Below the pieces are notes generated by a model that searched no databases, was not told the origin of the DNA, and saw only the letters and a program-made list of their open reading frames with translations. From NCBI RefSeq assembly GCF_020181615.1, contig NZ_CP084029.1, positions 3,037,216 to 3,101,215 on the forward strand: a DNA stretch of 64,000 nucleotides, in the 5' to 3' direction. The DNA comes from [Mycobacterium] crassicus (GTDB lineage Bacteria > Actinomycetota > Actinomycetes > Mycobacteriales > Mycobacteriaceae). The translations under genes and the position numbers were made by a program. This document shows positions 29,611 through 39,527 of this stretch, one piece after another (position 1 is the first letter of the stretch; every line of letters begins with the position of its first letter).

Positions 29611-30572
29611 TTACGCGCCAGGTTGATCGCGTACTCGCTGACGAAGTGACCCGCGGCGGGTTCACCGGCGCCGCAACTGCCGTCGGACTCCCCCACTCGC
29701 TTGACCCACAGGTAGGCATCGGCGTGCCCGCCCGCGGTGTTGGCCGTCGGCGCCGCACCCAACGCCCGGCCGCTGGGGTTGCACCAGCCGAACGGGTCGC
29801 CCTCGGCCGGACCGACACCGTTGCGCGACGTGTCGATCACGTAGTGCTTGCCGCCGGTCATCCCGGAGATCTCTTCGCCGTAACCGATCTGCTCTTCGGT
29901 GGTGAAGTAGTTCGTGGTGTTGAGGGAGAAGCCCCGGGCACGGGCCACCCCGGCCTGGTTGAGCCGGTTGGCCATTTCGCCGGCGTTGACCCAGCGGGAG
30001 TGGCCGGCGTCGACGTAGACCGCGGTCGCCGGGTTGCGACCCAGCGTGTCCACGGCGTAGCTGATCAGATCGAAGCGCTCCTGCCGCGCATCACCGGAGA
30101 GGCAGTCGGCCATCGCGAGTGCGTCGGGTTCGAGGATGATCGCGGCCGGGTTGCCGCCGATCCCGTCGGCGACGCTGTCGACCCAGGCCCGGTAGGACGC
30201 GCCGGAGGAGAATCCGCCCGCGGCGTAGCTGCCGCAGTCACGGTGCGGGATGGCGTAGAGCACCAGCACCGGCATGGCGCCGGCCGCAGCCGCCGCCCCG
30301 GTGTGCCGGGCCACCGTCGAGCCGACCGCACCGGGCGAAAACGCCTGGTCCAGCCAGTATGCCTGCGGTGTGTTGGCTACCCGAGCCAGCTCGGCGCTGT
30401 CCGGCTGTGCGTTGGAGGCATGCATCGCCTTCGAGATGGGGTCGACATAGAACGGCATGCCGCCCAGCGGGTTGTCCCCGTCGGCCTGGGCAGTGCCCGC
30501 GCCGACCAGGGCCGCAACGGCAAGGAGGGGGGTAACGCAGCGTGCGACTGCGCCAAACAGTGAGGGGGTCAC
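29601..30572 (-). CDS. Secreted glycoside hydrolase family 6 (cellulase/cellobiohydrolase)
   Basis: Hydrolyses beta-1,4-glucan by inversion. The 323-aa product has a signal peptide (about residues 1-30, ending AQA) and the GH6 catalytic domain. The family's acid residue lies in IPHRDCGSYAAGG and the second Asp in IILEPDALAMADCL. VYVDAGHSRWVNAGEMA, FSLNTTNYFTTEEQIGYG and DTSRNGVGP are conserved blocks. No carbohydrate-binding module is present. It resembles mycobacterial CelA1 (Rv0062) catalytic domains. It lies directly beside ftsY, which is not its usual place in M. tuberculosis. Confidence 0.93.
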   Translation of the reverse strand: MTPSLFGAVARCVTPLLAVAALVGAGTAQADGDNPLGGMPFYVDPISKAMHASNAQPDSAELARVANTPQAYWLDQAFSPGAVGSTVARHTGAAAAAGAMPVLVLYAIPHRDCGSYAAGGFSSGASYRAWVDSVADGIGGNPAAIILEPDALAMADCLSGDARQERFDLISYAVDTLGRNPATAVYVDAGHSRWVNAGEMANRLNQAGVARARGFSLNTTNYFTTEEQIGYGEEISGMTGGKHYVIDTSRNGVGPAEGDPFGWCNPSGRALGAAPTANTAGGHADAYLWVKRVGESDGSCGAGEPAAGHFVSEYAINLARNAG

Positions 30573-30635
30573 AGGAAAAAATTACCTTATCGCCGACCCA
30601 AGGTCACAAGACGGTCACGATCGAAGCCGGGCCGC

Positions 30636-31901
30636 TCAGCCCAGCAGTGCGTCGACGAAGGCCGCCGGCTCGAAGGGGGCCAGGTCGTCGGGCCCCTCAC
30701 CGAGACCCACCAGCTTGACCGGAACCCCCAGCTCCTGCTGCACCCGGAAGACGATCCCGCCCTTGGCGGTGCCGTCGAGTTTGGTCAGCACCACCCCGGT
30801 GATGTCGACGACGTCGGCGAACACCCGGGCCTGCGCCAATCCGTTCTGCCCGATGGTGGCGTCGAGCACCAGCAGCACCTCGTCGACCGCGGCACGCTTG
30901 GTCACCACCCGCTTGACCTTGCCGAGCTCGTCCATCAGTCCGGTCTTGGTGTGCAGCCGGCCGGCGGTGTCGATGACCACGACGTCGGCACCGCCCGCAA
31001 CACCCTTGTCGACCGCGTCGAACGCGACCGAGGCCGGATCCGCCCCTTCGGGGCCGCGCACCACCTCCGCGCCCACCCGGGCCGCCCAGGTCTGCAGCTG
31101 GTCAGCGGCGGCGGCACGGAACGTGTCGGCCGCACCCAGCACCACCCGCCGGCCGTCGGCCACCAGCACCCGGGCCAGTTTGCCGACGGTGGTGGTCTTT
31201 CCGGTGCCGTTGACCCCCACCACCAGCAGCACCGAGGGGTGCTCGTCGTGCGGCAGCGCCCGAATGGAGCGGTCCAGACCGGGCTGCAGCTCACCGATCA
31301 GCACGTCGTGCAGCACCGCACGGGCGTCGGCTTCGGTGCGCACCTGCCCGCCGGCCAGCCGCGCGCGCAGCTGGGTGACCACGGACTCGGTGACCACCGG
31401 GCCCAGGTCGGCGACCAGCAGGGTGTCTTCGATGTCCTGCCAGGAGTCCTCGTCGAGGTCGCCGCCGCCGAGCAGTCCCAGCACGCTGCGCCCGAGCGCG
31501 TTCTGCGACTTGGCCAACCGGCCGCGCAGACGCTCCATCCGGCCCTCAACCGGTTCGATGTCCGGCGCGACGGTTTGAGCGGCCGCTGGAGCTGCCTGCG
31601 GTTCGGGAAGGGCTTCGGGGGCCGCTTCGGGCAGTTCGACTTCGGTGATGGTGCGCCGCGGCGCGTCACGGGGAACGGTCGCGTCGTCGCCGATGACGGG
31701 GGCCGGCGGCTCCGACGTCTCGGTTCGGCTGAACGTGATCCCCTCCGAGGCGGTGTAGCCGCCGGACCGGTCCAGGCTCTCGCGCTGCGGCGCGGACAGG
31801 GTGATGCGCCGCCGGCGGCTGCGCACCAGACCGAAGATCAGCGCGGCGATGACGACGAGTGCGGCAGCGACCGCTAGGGCAATCCAGAGACCTTCAGACA
31901 C
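30636..31901 (-). CDS. ftsY: Signal recognition particle receptor FtsY
   Basis: Membrane receptor for the Ffh-ribosome complex. The 421-aa product has an N-terminal membrane segment (about residues 4-26), an acidic and Pro/Ala-rich linker (about 40-110) and the NG domain with GVNGTGKTTTVGKLA, DTAGRLHTK and TKLDGTAKGG. It follows smc by 42 nt and is probably in the same transcript. M. tuberculosis has the same smc-ftsY order. Confidence 0.97.
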   Translation of the reverse strand: MSEGLWIALAVAAALVVIAALIFGLVRSRRRRITLSAPQRESLDRSGGYTASEGITFSRTETSEPPAPVIGDDATVPRDAPRRTITEVELPEAAPEALPEPQAAPAAAQTVAPDIEPVEGRMERLRGRLAKSQNALGRSVLGLLGGGDLDEDSWQDIEDTLLVADLGPVVTESVVTQLRARLAGGQVRTEADARAVLHDVLIGELQPGLDRSIRALPHDEHPSVLLVVGVNGTGKTTTVGKLARVLVADGRRVVLGAADTFRAAAADQLQTWAARVGAEVVRGPEGADPASVAFDAVDKGVAGGADVVVIDTAGRLHTKTGLMDELGKVKRVVTKRAAVDEVLLVLDATIGQNGLAQARVFADVVDITGVVLTKLDGTAKGGIVFRVQQELGVPVKLVGLGEGPDDLAPFEPAAFVDALLG

Positions 31902-31943
31902 CGCGCCATTGTTTCAGGGCCGTGGCGGGCCGAGGTGGACAGG

Positions 31944-34900
31944 CTAGCTCGGGCTGCTGACCAGCTCTTCACCACGGATGCGCTGCGAGATCACCGCGGT
32001 GATCCCGTCGCCCTGCATGGTCACCCCGTACAGCGCGTCGGCGACCTCCATCGTCGGCTTCTGGTGGGTGATGACGATCAGCTGCGAACGGGCCCGCAGC
32101 ATCTCGAACAACGCCAGCAGCCGGCGCAGGTTGGTGTCGTCAAGCGCGGCCTCGACCTCATCCATGATGTAGAACGGCGACGGACGGGCCCGGAAGATCG
32201 CGACCAGCATGGCGATCGCGGTCAACGACTTCTCGCCGCCGGACAGCAGTGACAGCCGCTTGACCTTCTTACCCGGCGGTCGGGCTTCGACGTCGACGCC
32301 GGTGGTGAGCATGTCACCGGGGTCGGTCAGCAGCAGCCTGCCCTCCCCGCCGGGGAACAGCGTCGCGAACACCTCGGTGAATTCGCGTTCCACATCGGCG
32401 TAGGCGTCGGTAAATACCTGCAGGATGCGCGCGTCGACCTCGGACACCACGTCGAGCAGGTCTTTGCGGGCCGCCTTGACGTCCTCGAGCTGGGTGGAAA
32501 GGAAGTTGTACCGCTCCTCGAGTGCGGCGAACTCCTCCAACGCCAGCGGGTTGACCCGGCCCAGTTCGGTCAGGTCGCGTTCGGCGCGTTTGGCCCGCCG
32601 CTCCTGGGTGGCCCGGTCGAACGGCAGGGGGGCGGGCGCGGTGACCAGCTCGCCGCGTTCGCGGGCCTGCTCGAATTCGGCGATCTCCAGCTCGGTCGGC
32701 GGCAGTGCGACGTCGGGACCGTATTCGGCGATCAGGTCCGCCGAGCTCATGCCGAACTGTTCGAGCACCGTCTGCTCGAGCTGCTCGATGCGCATGGCGG
32801 CCTGGGCCTTGGCGACCTCGTCGCGGTGCAGCGACTCGGTGAGCGCGGTGATGCGGGTGCTCAGGGAGTTCACCTCGTCGCGCACGGCGGTCATCGCGGC
32901 GGCCCGGTGCTGACGTTCACCGGCCAGCGCGTCGCGGATCCGGGATGCCGCGGACACCACCAACTGCAGCCGCCGGGCCAGATCGCCCCCGGCCTCAGCC
33001 ACTGCGGCCGCCGTGGTCGCGGCACGGGCACGCGCGGCCCGGGCCTGCTCGGCACGCACCCGCGCCTCCCGTTCGGTCGAAGCCGCTCGGCGCAGCGAAT
33101 CCGCTTTACCCCGAACGGCATTGGCGCGTTCCTCGGCGGTACGCACCGCGAGCCGGGCCTCCACCTCGACACTGCGGGCCGCCTCTGCGGCGGCGGCGAT
33201 CTGTTGCCGGTCCACCGGCTGCACCGCCTCGGAGGGCTGGTCCTCCTCGGCGTTGCGCAGCCGGGCCTCGATCTCGCCGAGCTCGGTGACGGTCTGGGCC
33301 CGGCCGGCCTCCAGCTCTTCACGCTCGCGCAACCGGCGGTGCCACTCGGTCTCGGCGGCCCGGGCCTCCTGCCCGAGCCGGCCCAACTGCTCGTGGGTGG
33401 CGGCGATGGCGGCATCGGACTCGTTGAGCGCGGCCAGCGCCTGCTCGGTGGCGTCCTGGCGGGCGGTCTGCTCGGTCAGTGCGCCCGAGAGGGCCGCGCC
33501 GAGTTCCCCGGCCTGTGTTTCGGCACCGGCCAGTTCGGTGCGGGCCTTGTCGATCTCGCTGTTGATCTCCAGGGTGGACGGCTTGCGGTCCGAGCCGCCG
33601 CTGACCCATCCGGCGCCGACCAGGTCGCCGTCGACGGTCACCGCGCGCACACCCGGGCGGGCGGCCACCAGGTGCAGTGCGGCGGACAGGTCGGCGACCA
33701 CCACCACCGCCGACAGCATCGCCGTCATCGCGCCGCGCAACCGATCCGGCGCCTCGATCAGCTCCAGCGCCCACCGTGCCCCGTCGGGCAGTGCTTTGGC
33801 CTGCTCGGAGGCGTGTTCGGCGGTCGGCTGCACCGGCCAGTCCCCCAGCACGATCGCGGCCCGGCCCCCATCGGCACTCTTGAGCGCGTTCAGCGCCGAG
33901 TGGGCCTCACCGGCGTTCTCCGCGGCCAGCGCGTCGGCGGCTGACCCGAGCACCGCGGCCAGCGCTGCCTCGTAGCCCGACCGCACTTTGACCAGCTTGG
34001 CGACCGATCCGAACAGCCCCGAACCGCTGTGGTTCTGGGTCAGCCAGGCCGCGCCGTCGCGTCGTTCCAGTCCCATCGACAGCGCATCGATACGGGCGCG
34101 CAGTGAGGCCACCTGACGTTCGGCGCCGCGTTCGCCGGCCTGCAGTTCGGCGACCCGCTGATCGGCCAGCCGCAGTGCCGCCACCGTCCGCTCGTGGTGC
34201 TCGTCCAGGCCGAGCTCACCCTGATCGAGCTCCCCGACCCGGCCCTGCACCGTTTCGAACTCCGCCCGGGCGGCCTGGGCACGCGCGGCGGCCTCCTCGA
34301 TGCGCGCCGAGAGCTGCCCCACGTGGCCGTCGATCGACTCGACCCGCGCCCGAATCGTCTCCACCTGACCGGTAAGCCGGGCCAGCCCCTCGCGGCGGTC
34401 GGCCTCGGCGCGCACCGCCGCCAGGTGCGCCTTCTCGGCGTCCGTGCTGCGGCGTTCCCGTTCGGCCAGCTCGGCGCGGGCGGCCTCCAGCCGGGTGCCT
34501 GCCTCGGTCAGTTCCGCCAGCAACTGCTGCTCGGCAGCGGCCACCTGCTCGGCCTCGGCCTCCAACGCGTCCGGGTCGACGCTGCCGGTGGTGATCGGCT
34601 CCTCGTCGAGGTGCTGGGCGCGTTCACTGGCGATACGCACGGTGGCACTGACCCGCTCGGCCAGCGCAGACAGCGAGAACCAGGTCTGTTGGGCGGCTTC
34701 GGCGCGCTGCGTCAACGTGGCGACCGCGGCCTCGTGGGCGGTCAGTTCGTCGGCGGCCACCGTCAGCCGCTCGGTGATCTGGTCGTGTTCGCGGCGCAGC
34801 GTGGCCTCGGCGTCGGTGGTTCCGGCGAACTCAGCCTGCCGGGTGACCAGGTCGTCGGCGGTCAGCCGCAGCCGGGCATCGCGCAGGTCGGCCTGGATGG

Positions 34901-35549
34901 TGGCGGCGCGGCGCGCGACCTCGGCCTGCCGGCCCAGCGGTTTGAGCTGGCGGCGCAGCTCGGTGGTCAGATCCGTCAGGCGGGCCAGGTTGGCCGACAT
35001 CCCGTCGAGCTTGCGGACCGCCTTTTCCTTGCGCTTGCGGTGCTTGAGCACACCGGCAGCCTCTTCGATGAACGCCCGCCGGTCTTCGGGCCGCGACTCC
35101 AAAATCTGCGCCAGCCGGCCCTGGCCGACGATGACGTGCATCTCGCGGCCGATACCGGAGTCGCTGAGGAGCTCCTGGACGTCCATCAGCCGGCAGCTGG
35201 CGCCGTTGATCTCGTATTCGCTGGCCCCGTCGCGGAACATCCGCCGGGTGATCGACACCTCGGCGTACTCGATGGGCAGGGCGTTGTCGGAGTTGTCGAT
35301 CGTGACGGTGACCTCGGCGCGGCCCAGCGGGGCCCGCGAGGAGGTGCCGGCGAAGATGACGTCTTCCATCTTGCCGCCGCGCAGGGTCTTGGCGCTGTGC
35401 TCCCCCATCACCCAGGCCAGCGCGTCGACCACGTTGGACTTACCGGAGCCGTTGGGCCCGACCACCGCGGTGATGCCCGGTTCGAAGCGCAGAGTCGTGG
35501 GCGCGGCGAAGGACTTGAAGCCCTTCAACGTCAGACTCTTGAGGTGCAC
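31944..35549 (-). CDS. smc: Chromosome partition protein SMC
   Basis: Condensin ATPase that loads near parS and aligns chromosome arms. The 1201-aa product starts with a GTG at 35549 ([14 protein letters not shown]), which fits the family start, although the frame is open for 56 more codons. It has Walker [10 protein letters not shown] (31-39), long coiled coils, a hinge (around 510-670, with [15 protein letters not shown]), the C-motif [14 protein letters not shown] and Walker [15 protein letters not shown]. It lies 19 nt after acyP. Confidence 0.97.
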   Translation of the reverse strand: MHLKSLTLKGFKSFAAPTTLRFEPGITAVVGPNGSGKSNVVDALAWVMGEHSAKTLRGGKMEDVIFAGTSSRAPLGRAEVTVTIDNSDNALPIEYAEVSITRRMFRDGASEYEINGASCRLMDVQELLSDSGIGREMHVIVGQGRLAQILESRPEDRRAFIEEAAGVLKHRKRKEKAVRKLDGMSANLARLTDLTTELRRQLKPLGRQAEVARRAATIQADLRDARLRLTADDLVTRQAEFAGTTDAEATLRREHDQITERLTVAADELTAHEAAVATLTQRAEAAQQTWFSLSALAERVSATVRIASERAQHLDEEPITTGSVDPDALEAEAEQVAAAEQQLLAELTEAGTRLEAARAELAERERRSTDAEKAHLAAVRAEADRREGLARLTGQVETIRARVESIDGHVGQLSARIEEAAARAQAARAEFETVQGRVGELDQGELGLDEHHERTVAALRLADQRVAELQAGERGAERQVASLRARIDALSMGLERRDGAAWLTQNHSGSGLFGSVAKLVKVRSGYEAALAAVLGSAADALAAENAGEAHSALNALKSADGGRAAIVLGDWPVQPTAEHASEQAKALPDGARWALELIEAPDRLRGAMTAMLSAVVVVADLSAALHLVAARPGVRAVTVDGDLVGAGWVSGGSDRKPSTLEINSEIDKARTELAGAETQAGELGAALSGALTEQTARQDATEQALAALNESDAAIAATHEQLGRLGQEARAAETEWHRRLREREELEAGRAQTVTELGEIEARLRNAEEDQPSEAVQPVDRQQIAAAAEAARSVEVEARLAVRTAEERANAVRGKADSLRRAASTEREARVRAEQARAARARAATTAAAVAEAGGDLARRLQLVVSAASRIRDALAGERQHRAAAMTAVRDEVNSLSTRITALTESLHRDEVAKAQAAMRIEQLEQTVLEQFGMSSADLIAEYGPDVALPPTELEIAEFEQARERGELVTAPAPLPFDRATQERRAKRAERDLTELGRVNPLALEEFAALEERYNFLSTQLEDVKAARKDLLDVVSEVDARILQVFTDAYADVEREFTEVFATLFPGGEGRLLLTDPGDMLTTGVDVEARPPGKKVKRLSLLSGGEKSLTAIAMLVAIFRARPSPFYIMDEVEAALDDTNLRRLLALFEMLRARSQLIVITHQKPTMEVADALYGVTMQGDGITAVISQRIRGEELVSSPS

Positions 35550-35568
35550 GGGGTGTGAGACTACCGGT

Positions 35569-35844
35569 CTAGCGTTCGGCGAATCCGTCGATCGGGTCCC
35601 CGGCGGCCGAGTAATCGGCGACGACGGTGTCCACCCGGCCCGGCGTGCTGCCGCCTTGCAGCAGGTCCAGCAGGCGCCGGCAGTCCTCGCGGGGTCCCTG
35701 CGCGACGACCTGGACACGGCCGTCCGGGCGGTTCGCGGCGTATCCGGTCAGTCCCAACTCCAGAGCGCGCGAGCGGGTCCACCAGCGAAAGCCGACCCCT
35801 TGGACGTGGCCGTGCACCCAGGCGGTCAGCCGAACGTCAGTCAC
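35569..35844 (-). CDS. acyP: Acylphosphatase
   Basis: Hydrolyses carboxyl-phosphate bonds such as acetyl or carbamoyl phosphate. The 91-aa product has the signature [17 protein letters not shown] with the catalytic Arg, and [17 protein letters not shown] with the catalytic Asn. It overlaps osmC by 8 nt and precedes smc, as in other mycobacteria. Confidence 0.95.
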   Translation of the reverse strand: MTDVRLTAWVHGHVQGVGFRWWTRSRALELGLTGYAANRPDGRVQVVAQGPREDCRRLLDLLQGGSTPGRVDTVVADYSAAGDPIDGFAER

Positions 35845-36247
35845 GTTGGGCGATCTCGAACCGCACCTGGGTGCCGGACTTGAGCGTGCGACCCACCGTG
35901 CAGACCTGGTCGATGGCGCGGTTGACCACGGTCAGCAGACGTTCCCGATCCGCGTCGTCGAGATCCGACAGGTCCAGCCTCAGGACCTCTTCGAGCAGCG
36001 GGTAACGCTCCTGCTCCCGGTCGGCGGGGCCGGTGACATCGATGGTGGCCTGGTAGTCGTCGCCGAGCCGGCGAGCCAGCGGGGCGTCACTGGACAAGCC
36101 ACTGCAGGCGGCCAGAGCTATCTTCAGCAGCTCTCCGGGGGTGAAAACGCCGTCGACGTCTTCGCTGCCGATCAGCACTTCGGCTCCCCGAGAACTGCGC
36201 CCCGTGTAGCGGCGGGTTCCGGTGCGTTCCACCCACAACTTCGTCAT
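35837..36247 (-). CDS. OsmC family protein
   Basis: A 136-aa OsmC/Ohr-fold protein, the Rv2923c type. [17 protein letters not shown] carries the first redox cysteine, but I do not see a clear partner cysteine in the usual second position, so peroxidase activity is uncertain. It is the first gene of the osmC-acyP-smc-ftsY cluster. Upstream the M. tuberculosis order is broken by the accessory block 36300-39513. Confidence 0.88.
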   Translation of the reverse strand: MTKLWVERTGTRRYTGRSSRGAEVLIGSEDVDGVFTPGELLKIALAACSGLSSDAPLARRLGDDYQATIDVTGPADREQERYPLLEEVLRLDLSDLDDADRERLLTVVNRAIDQVCTVGRTLKSGTQVRFEIAQRD

Positions 36248-36299
36248 GGGGACATTTCTACCGCGAGTCCGCCGCCGCCGTTCGACGACGGGCTCGGGC

Positions 36300-36686
36300 T
36301 CAGACCGCGGCGGCGCTCTTCTTCCCGTACTTGCGTTCCATCATCGCGGTGTCGCCGTACACCTGTACCCGGATGGTCTTGCCGTTGCGGACCGTGTACA
36401 CCTCGGCGCTCTGGGCGCTTTCACCGCCGACGGATGCCTCACTGAGCACGACGACTCTGTCACCGTCGGACAGGAAGGTGTGTGGAGTGATGGTCGGCGA
36501 CTTCTCACCCAACCGCATCAGGAACATGCCGAGTTCGGCTTTGCCGCGGTAGGTTCCGCTGACCTCGCTGTTACCCGGTTGAACCCACTCGATGTCCTCG
36601 TCGAAGAGCGCCATCAGGGTCGCGGTGTCGCCGGAGGCGAAGGCCTGATAGCCCTTACGGACCAGATCGATGTTCTGCTGAGACAT
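36300..36686 (-). CDS. SnoaL-like/NTF2-like protein
   Basis: A 128-aa NTF2-fold protein (MSQQNIDLVRKGYQAFASGDTATLMALFDEDIEW, then a GTYRGKAELGMFL loop and VYTVRNGKTIRVQVYGDTAMM). It is of the ketosteroid isomerase-like class with an unknown substrate. The start at 36686 has GGGAACC upstream and matches the usual first helix. It is divergent from a LuxR-type regulator, with about 260 bp between them, suggesting control by it. Confidence 0.87.
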   Translation of the reverse strand: MSQQNIDLVRKGYQAFASGDTATLMALFDEDIEWVQPGNSEVSGTYRGKAELGMFLMRLGEKSPTITPHTFLSDGDRVVVLSEASVGGESAQSAEVYTVRNGKTIRVQVYGDTAMMERKYGKKSAAAV

Positions 36687-36946
36687 TTTTCGGTTCCCTT
36701 CATGGCTGTTTGGTTGTTCCCGACCGGCTTTCGACTGCCACAACCGGTACATCTGCGGGCGGCGGTTTCCGATCGCGACCAGCCGCACGCGCATCTCCAA
36801 GGCAAGCACCGTGACCGCAGAATTGCCTCATCCCAATGGATGAGATCCGAGTACACTAATCCGGCAAGAAGACAGCGGTCTTCCCAGCGCATCGCAGTCG
36901 GGAGCATGTCAGATGTGCAGGCCTATCAGCGAATTCAGGGCCGGCG
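36687..36946. other. Divergent promoter region, SnoaL-like and LuxR genes
   Basis: A 260-bp spacer. It presumably holds both promoters and LuxR-type binding sites. No symmetric site or RNA gene was clear to me. Confidence 0.45.
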
Positions 36947-38047
36947 ATGACTGCGGTCGATGAATTCTCACAACTGATGGCCCGTATTTATTCGGCCGTT
37001 TTGGCTCCGGAGCAATGGGATTCCTGCATGACCGCGATCGGCCATGCATTCGACTCGGGCGCAGCACTGGTGGTCACCGATGGCGCCGCCCGCGTCCTCA
37101 ATCCCGCAGCCATTCCCGCCGACGCTGCCGCGACCTACGCGGCCCACTACTCCCATCTAGACCATGTGCTCGCGACGGTCGAAGCCGGGCCGGTGGGCGC
37201 GGTGCGGTGCGGAGCCGAGTTGATGTGGCCCTTCCCGAAGTCCGAGTTCATCGCGGACTGGGCTCGCCCCAACGGTTTCGACGACGGAATGTTCATCCGT
37301 CTCACCGCCTCGCCGGTGGTCACGAGCCTGGCCTTGGCCTCGCCGAAGCAGTGCGACCGGTTCGACACTGCTGAACATGTCACCTTGGCGGTGCGTCTCC
37401 GCCCCCACCTGCAACTGGCACTGCGTATGCAAGAACGCCTTGCGGACCTCGCTCATCGCGTCGCTGAACTCGAGGAGGCCAGTGAGGCGGCCAGCCACGG
37501 AATCGTCATCGCCGAACGACGCCGGCCGGTGTACACCAACGGTGCCGCCGACCGAATTCTCGGCGCAAGTGACGGGTTACGGATCTGCAACGGCAACATC
37601 GAGGCTGAGGCCCCTCACGCGGATGTGCAGTTGGGGTGCAGCATGGCTCGAGCGTCCAGTCTGGACAGTTGCGACATCTGGGGCGGGTCGTTCCTGTGTG
37701 CGAGGCCGTCGGGTCGGCGTCCCTACATCATTCATGTGTTGCCGATCGAACCGAATCCCGTTGCGGCGCAGCAGCCCAGGCGAGTGCTCGTCGTCATCGT
37801 CGACCCCGATCAGCAGCCAGAACCTCCCGCCACGCTCTTGCGGCGCCTGTACGGTCTGACGAAGAGCGAGGCGCAGGTCGCCCTTTTGGTGATGCGCGGC
37901 GAGGGCCTGCGGCCGATCGCCGAGGAGTTGTCGGTGTCTCTGACCACCGTGAGGACCCACCTCCGGCATGTGTTCGACAAAACCGGCGTTCATCGTCAAG
38001 CCGAACTCGTTCGTCTTCTGGCCATGCTCGACCCCATACACCGCTGA
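36947..38047 (+). CDS. LuxR-family transcriptional regulator with sensor-like N-terminus
   Basis: A 366-aa regulator. The C-terminal 60 residues are a LuxR/GerE helix-turn-helix (YGLTKSEAQVALLVMRGEG, then RPIAEELSVSLTTVRTHLRHVFDKTGVHRQAELVRLL). The N-terminal 200 residues look like a GAF/PAS-type sensory part with no phosphoacceptor receiver domain, followed by a region with VYTNGAADRILG, a PAS-like segment. The signal is unknown. A DJ-1/PfpI-type gene follows 31 nt later, and a SnoaL-like gene is divergent. Confidence 0.88.
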   Translation: MTAVDEFSQLMARIYSAVLAPEQWDSCMTAIGHAFDSGAALVVTDGAARVLNPAAIPADAAATYAAHYSHLDHVLATVEAGPVGAVRCGAELMWPFPKSEFIADWARPNGFDDGMFIRLTASPVVTSLALASPKQCDRFDTAEHVTLAVRLRPHLQLALRMQERLADLAHRVAELEEASEAASHGIVIAERRRPVYTNGAADRILGASDGLRICNGNIEAEAPHADVQLGCSMARASSLDSCDIWGGSFLCARPSGRRPYIIHVLPIEPNPVAAQQPRRVLVVIVDPDQQPEPPATLLRRLYGLTKSEAQVALLVMRGEGLRPIAEELSVSLTTVRTHLRHVFDKTGVHRQAELVRLLAMLDPIHR

Positions 38048-38078
38048 GGTGGAACGCCATTCGAGGTCCGCTGAAAGG

Positions 38079-38714
38079 ATGCCCGTGCAGGTCGCCATTC
38101 CGTTGTTTCCCCGATTCACCGCGCTCGATGCGATCGGCCCCTACGAGGTCTTGCAACGAGTCCCGGATATCGACGTGATTTTCATCGGCGACCGATGCGG
38201 TGAAGTGCGCACCGACAGCGGGATGCTCGGGATGACCTGCGACGCACCGTTCGACGAGGTCGCGCACCCGGATGTGATCGTGGTCCCCGGCGGTATCGGG
38301 ACCCGGGTGCTGCTCGATGACGACCGAATTCTGGATTGGCTGCGGAACTCCCACAGGCACAGCAGGTTCACCACCTCGGTGTGCACCGGGTCGCTACTGC
38401 TCGCCGCGGCCGGTTTGCTGGACGGGCTGACCGCGACCACCCACTGGGGGGCCGTCGAACTACTCGAGCATCTGGGTGCCCACTACGTGGAGCAACGTGT
38501 GGTCGAGCACCCGCCGCAACGGATTATCACCTCAGCGGGGGTGTCCAGTGGCATCGACATGGCACTCCGGTTGGTCGAGCTGCTCACGGACACCGAGACG
38601 GCCCAGGCTGTGCAGTTGATGATCGAGTACGACCCGCACCCGCCGTTCGACAGCGGGTCGCTCGCCAAGGCCGACGAGGGCGTCCGGGAGCGTGCCGGGC
38701 AGCTACGGCGCTGA
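38079..38714 (+). CDS. DJ-1/PfpI family protein (isonitrile hydratase-like)
   Basis: A 211-aa type 1 glutamine amidotransferase-like protein. The nucleophile elbow is SVCTGSLLLAAAGLL with Cys at about residue 99, and an N-terminal acidic residue in ALDAIGPYEVL lies near the active site, as in isonitrile hydratases and the ligand domain of AraC-type FtrA proteins. There is no DNA-binding domain. The ATG at 38079 is preceded by GAAAGG. It follows the LuxR gene closely, so the two are probably co-transcribed. Confidence 0.88.
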   Translation: MPVQVAIPLFPRFTALDAIGPYEVLQRVPDIDVIFIGDRCGEVRTDSGMLGMTCDAPFDEVAHPDVIVVPGGIGTRVLLDDDRILDWLRNSHRHSRFTTSVCTGSLLLAAAGLLDGLTATTHWGAVELLEHLGAHYVEQRVVEHPPQRIITSAGVSSGIDMALRLVELLTDTETAQAVQLMIEYDPHPPFDSGSLAKADEGVRERAGQLRR

Positions 38715-38736
38715 CTCGCGGGCATACTTGCCTTCC

Positions 38737-39513
38737 ATGGCCACCGTCGTCGCATTCCACGCCCATCCGGACGACGAGGCGGTTCTGACCGGGGGAACCC
38801 TGGCGCGCGCGGCCGCCGACGGGCACCGGGTGGTAGTGGTGGTGGCGACCGACGGGCGTGTCAGCAACGAGGACGCCGACGTCAGGATCGACGAATTACG
38901 GTCCAGTGCGCGAATTCTCGGCGTGCATCGAGTCGAGTGCCTGGGCTATGCCGACAGCGGTTTCGGGACGGAGTTCTACCCCGACCCGCCCGGCCGGGTC
39001 CGATTCGCGCGCGCCGACGCCGAGGAGGCGGCGCAGCGGCTGGCCGCCATCCTGCGTGATGAGGACGCCGACCTGCTGTTGAGCTACCAGGCCAACGGCG
39101 GCTACGGCCATCGGGACCACCGACAGGTCCATCACGTCGGCAAGCGGGCAGCCGAACTCGCGGCGACTCCGCGCGTGCTGGAGGCGACGATGCCCCGGGA
39201 GTTGCTCACCCGGATCGGAAACGTGGCTCGGCTGCTGCGGCTGCCGGCGCCCTACGACCGCGATGTGGTGCGCACCGCGTACGCTCCGGCGTCGGAGATC
39301 ACGCACCGGATCAACGTCTTCCGGTTCGCCCGGCAGAAGCGCGACGCGTTCGCCGCGCATCGTTCGCAGATCGGCGACAACCGGGCGGCGGCCGTCCTGT
39401 TCTGCGCGCTGCTGCGGCTACCGCCGCAGGTGGCGGGTCTGGCGTTCGGCCGGGAATGGTTCGTCGATCCGACGCTGCCGGCGGGGCGGGTGTACCGCGA
39501 CATCTTCGAGTGA
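38737..39513 (+). CDS. PIG-L/LmbE family deacetylase
   Basis: A zinc-dependent N-acetylglucosaminyl-type deacetylase of 258 aa. The metal site begins AFHAHPDDEAVLTGG (HPDD), and the later GYGHRDHRQVHH supplies the third ligand. MshB and Mca (mycothiol pathway) are distant relatives with the same fold, but the small size and sequence do not let me assign a substrate. The ATG at 38737 is 22 nt after the DJ-1 gene. It converges with fpg. Confidence 0.9.
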   Translation: MATVVAFHAHPDDEAVLTGGTLARAAADGHRVVVVVATDGRVSNEDADVRIDELRSSARILGVHRVECLGYADSGFGTEFYPDPPGRVRFARADAEEAAQRLAAILRDEDADLLLSYQANGGYGHRDHRQVHHVGKRAAELAATPRVLEATMPRELLTRIGNVARLLRLPAPYDRDVVRTAYAPASEITHRINVFRFARQKRDAFAAHRSQIGDNRAAAVLFCALLRLPPQVAGLAFGREWFVDPTLPAGRVYRDIFE

Positions 39514-39527
39514 CCGGTGAGCACCGG

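Noticed and set aside
34444..35883. Ser/Ala/Arg-rich frame antisense to smc
   Set aside because: High-GC shadow frame opposite a well conserved gene, with no homology or ribosome site.
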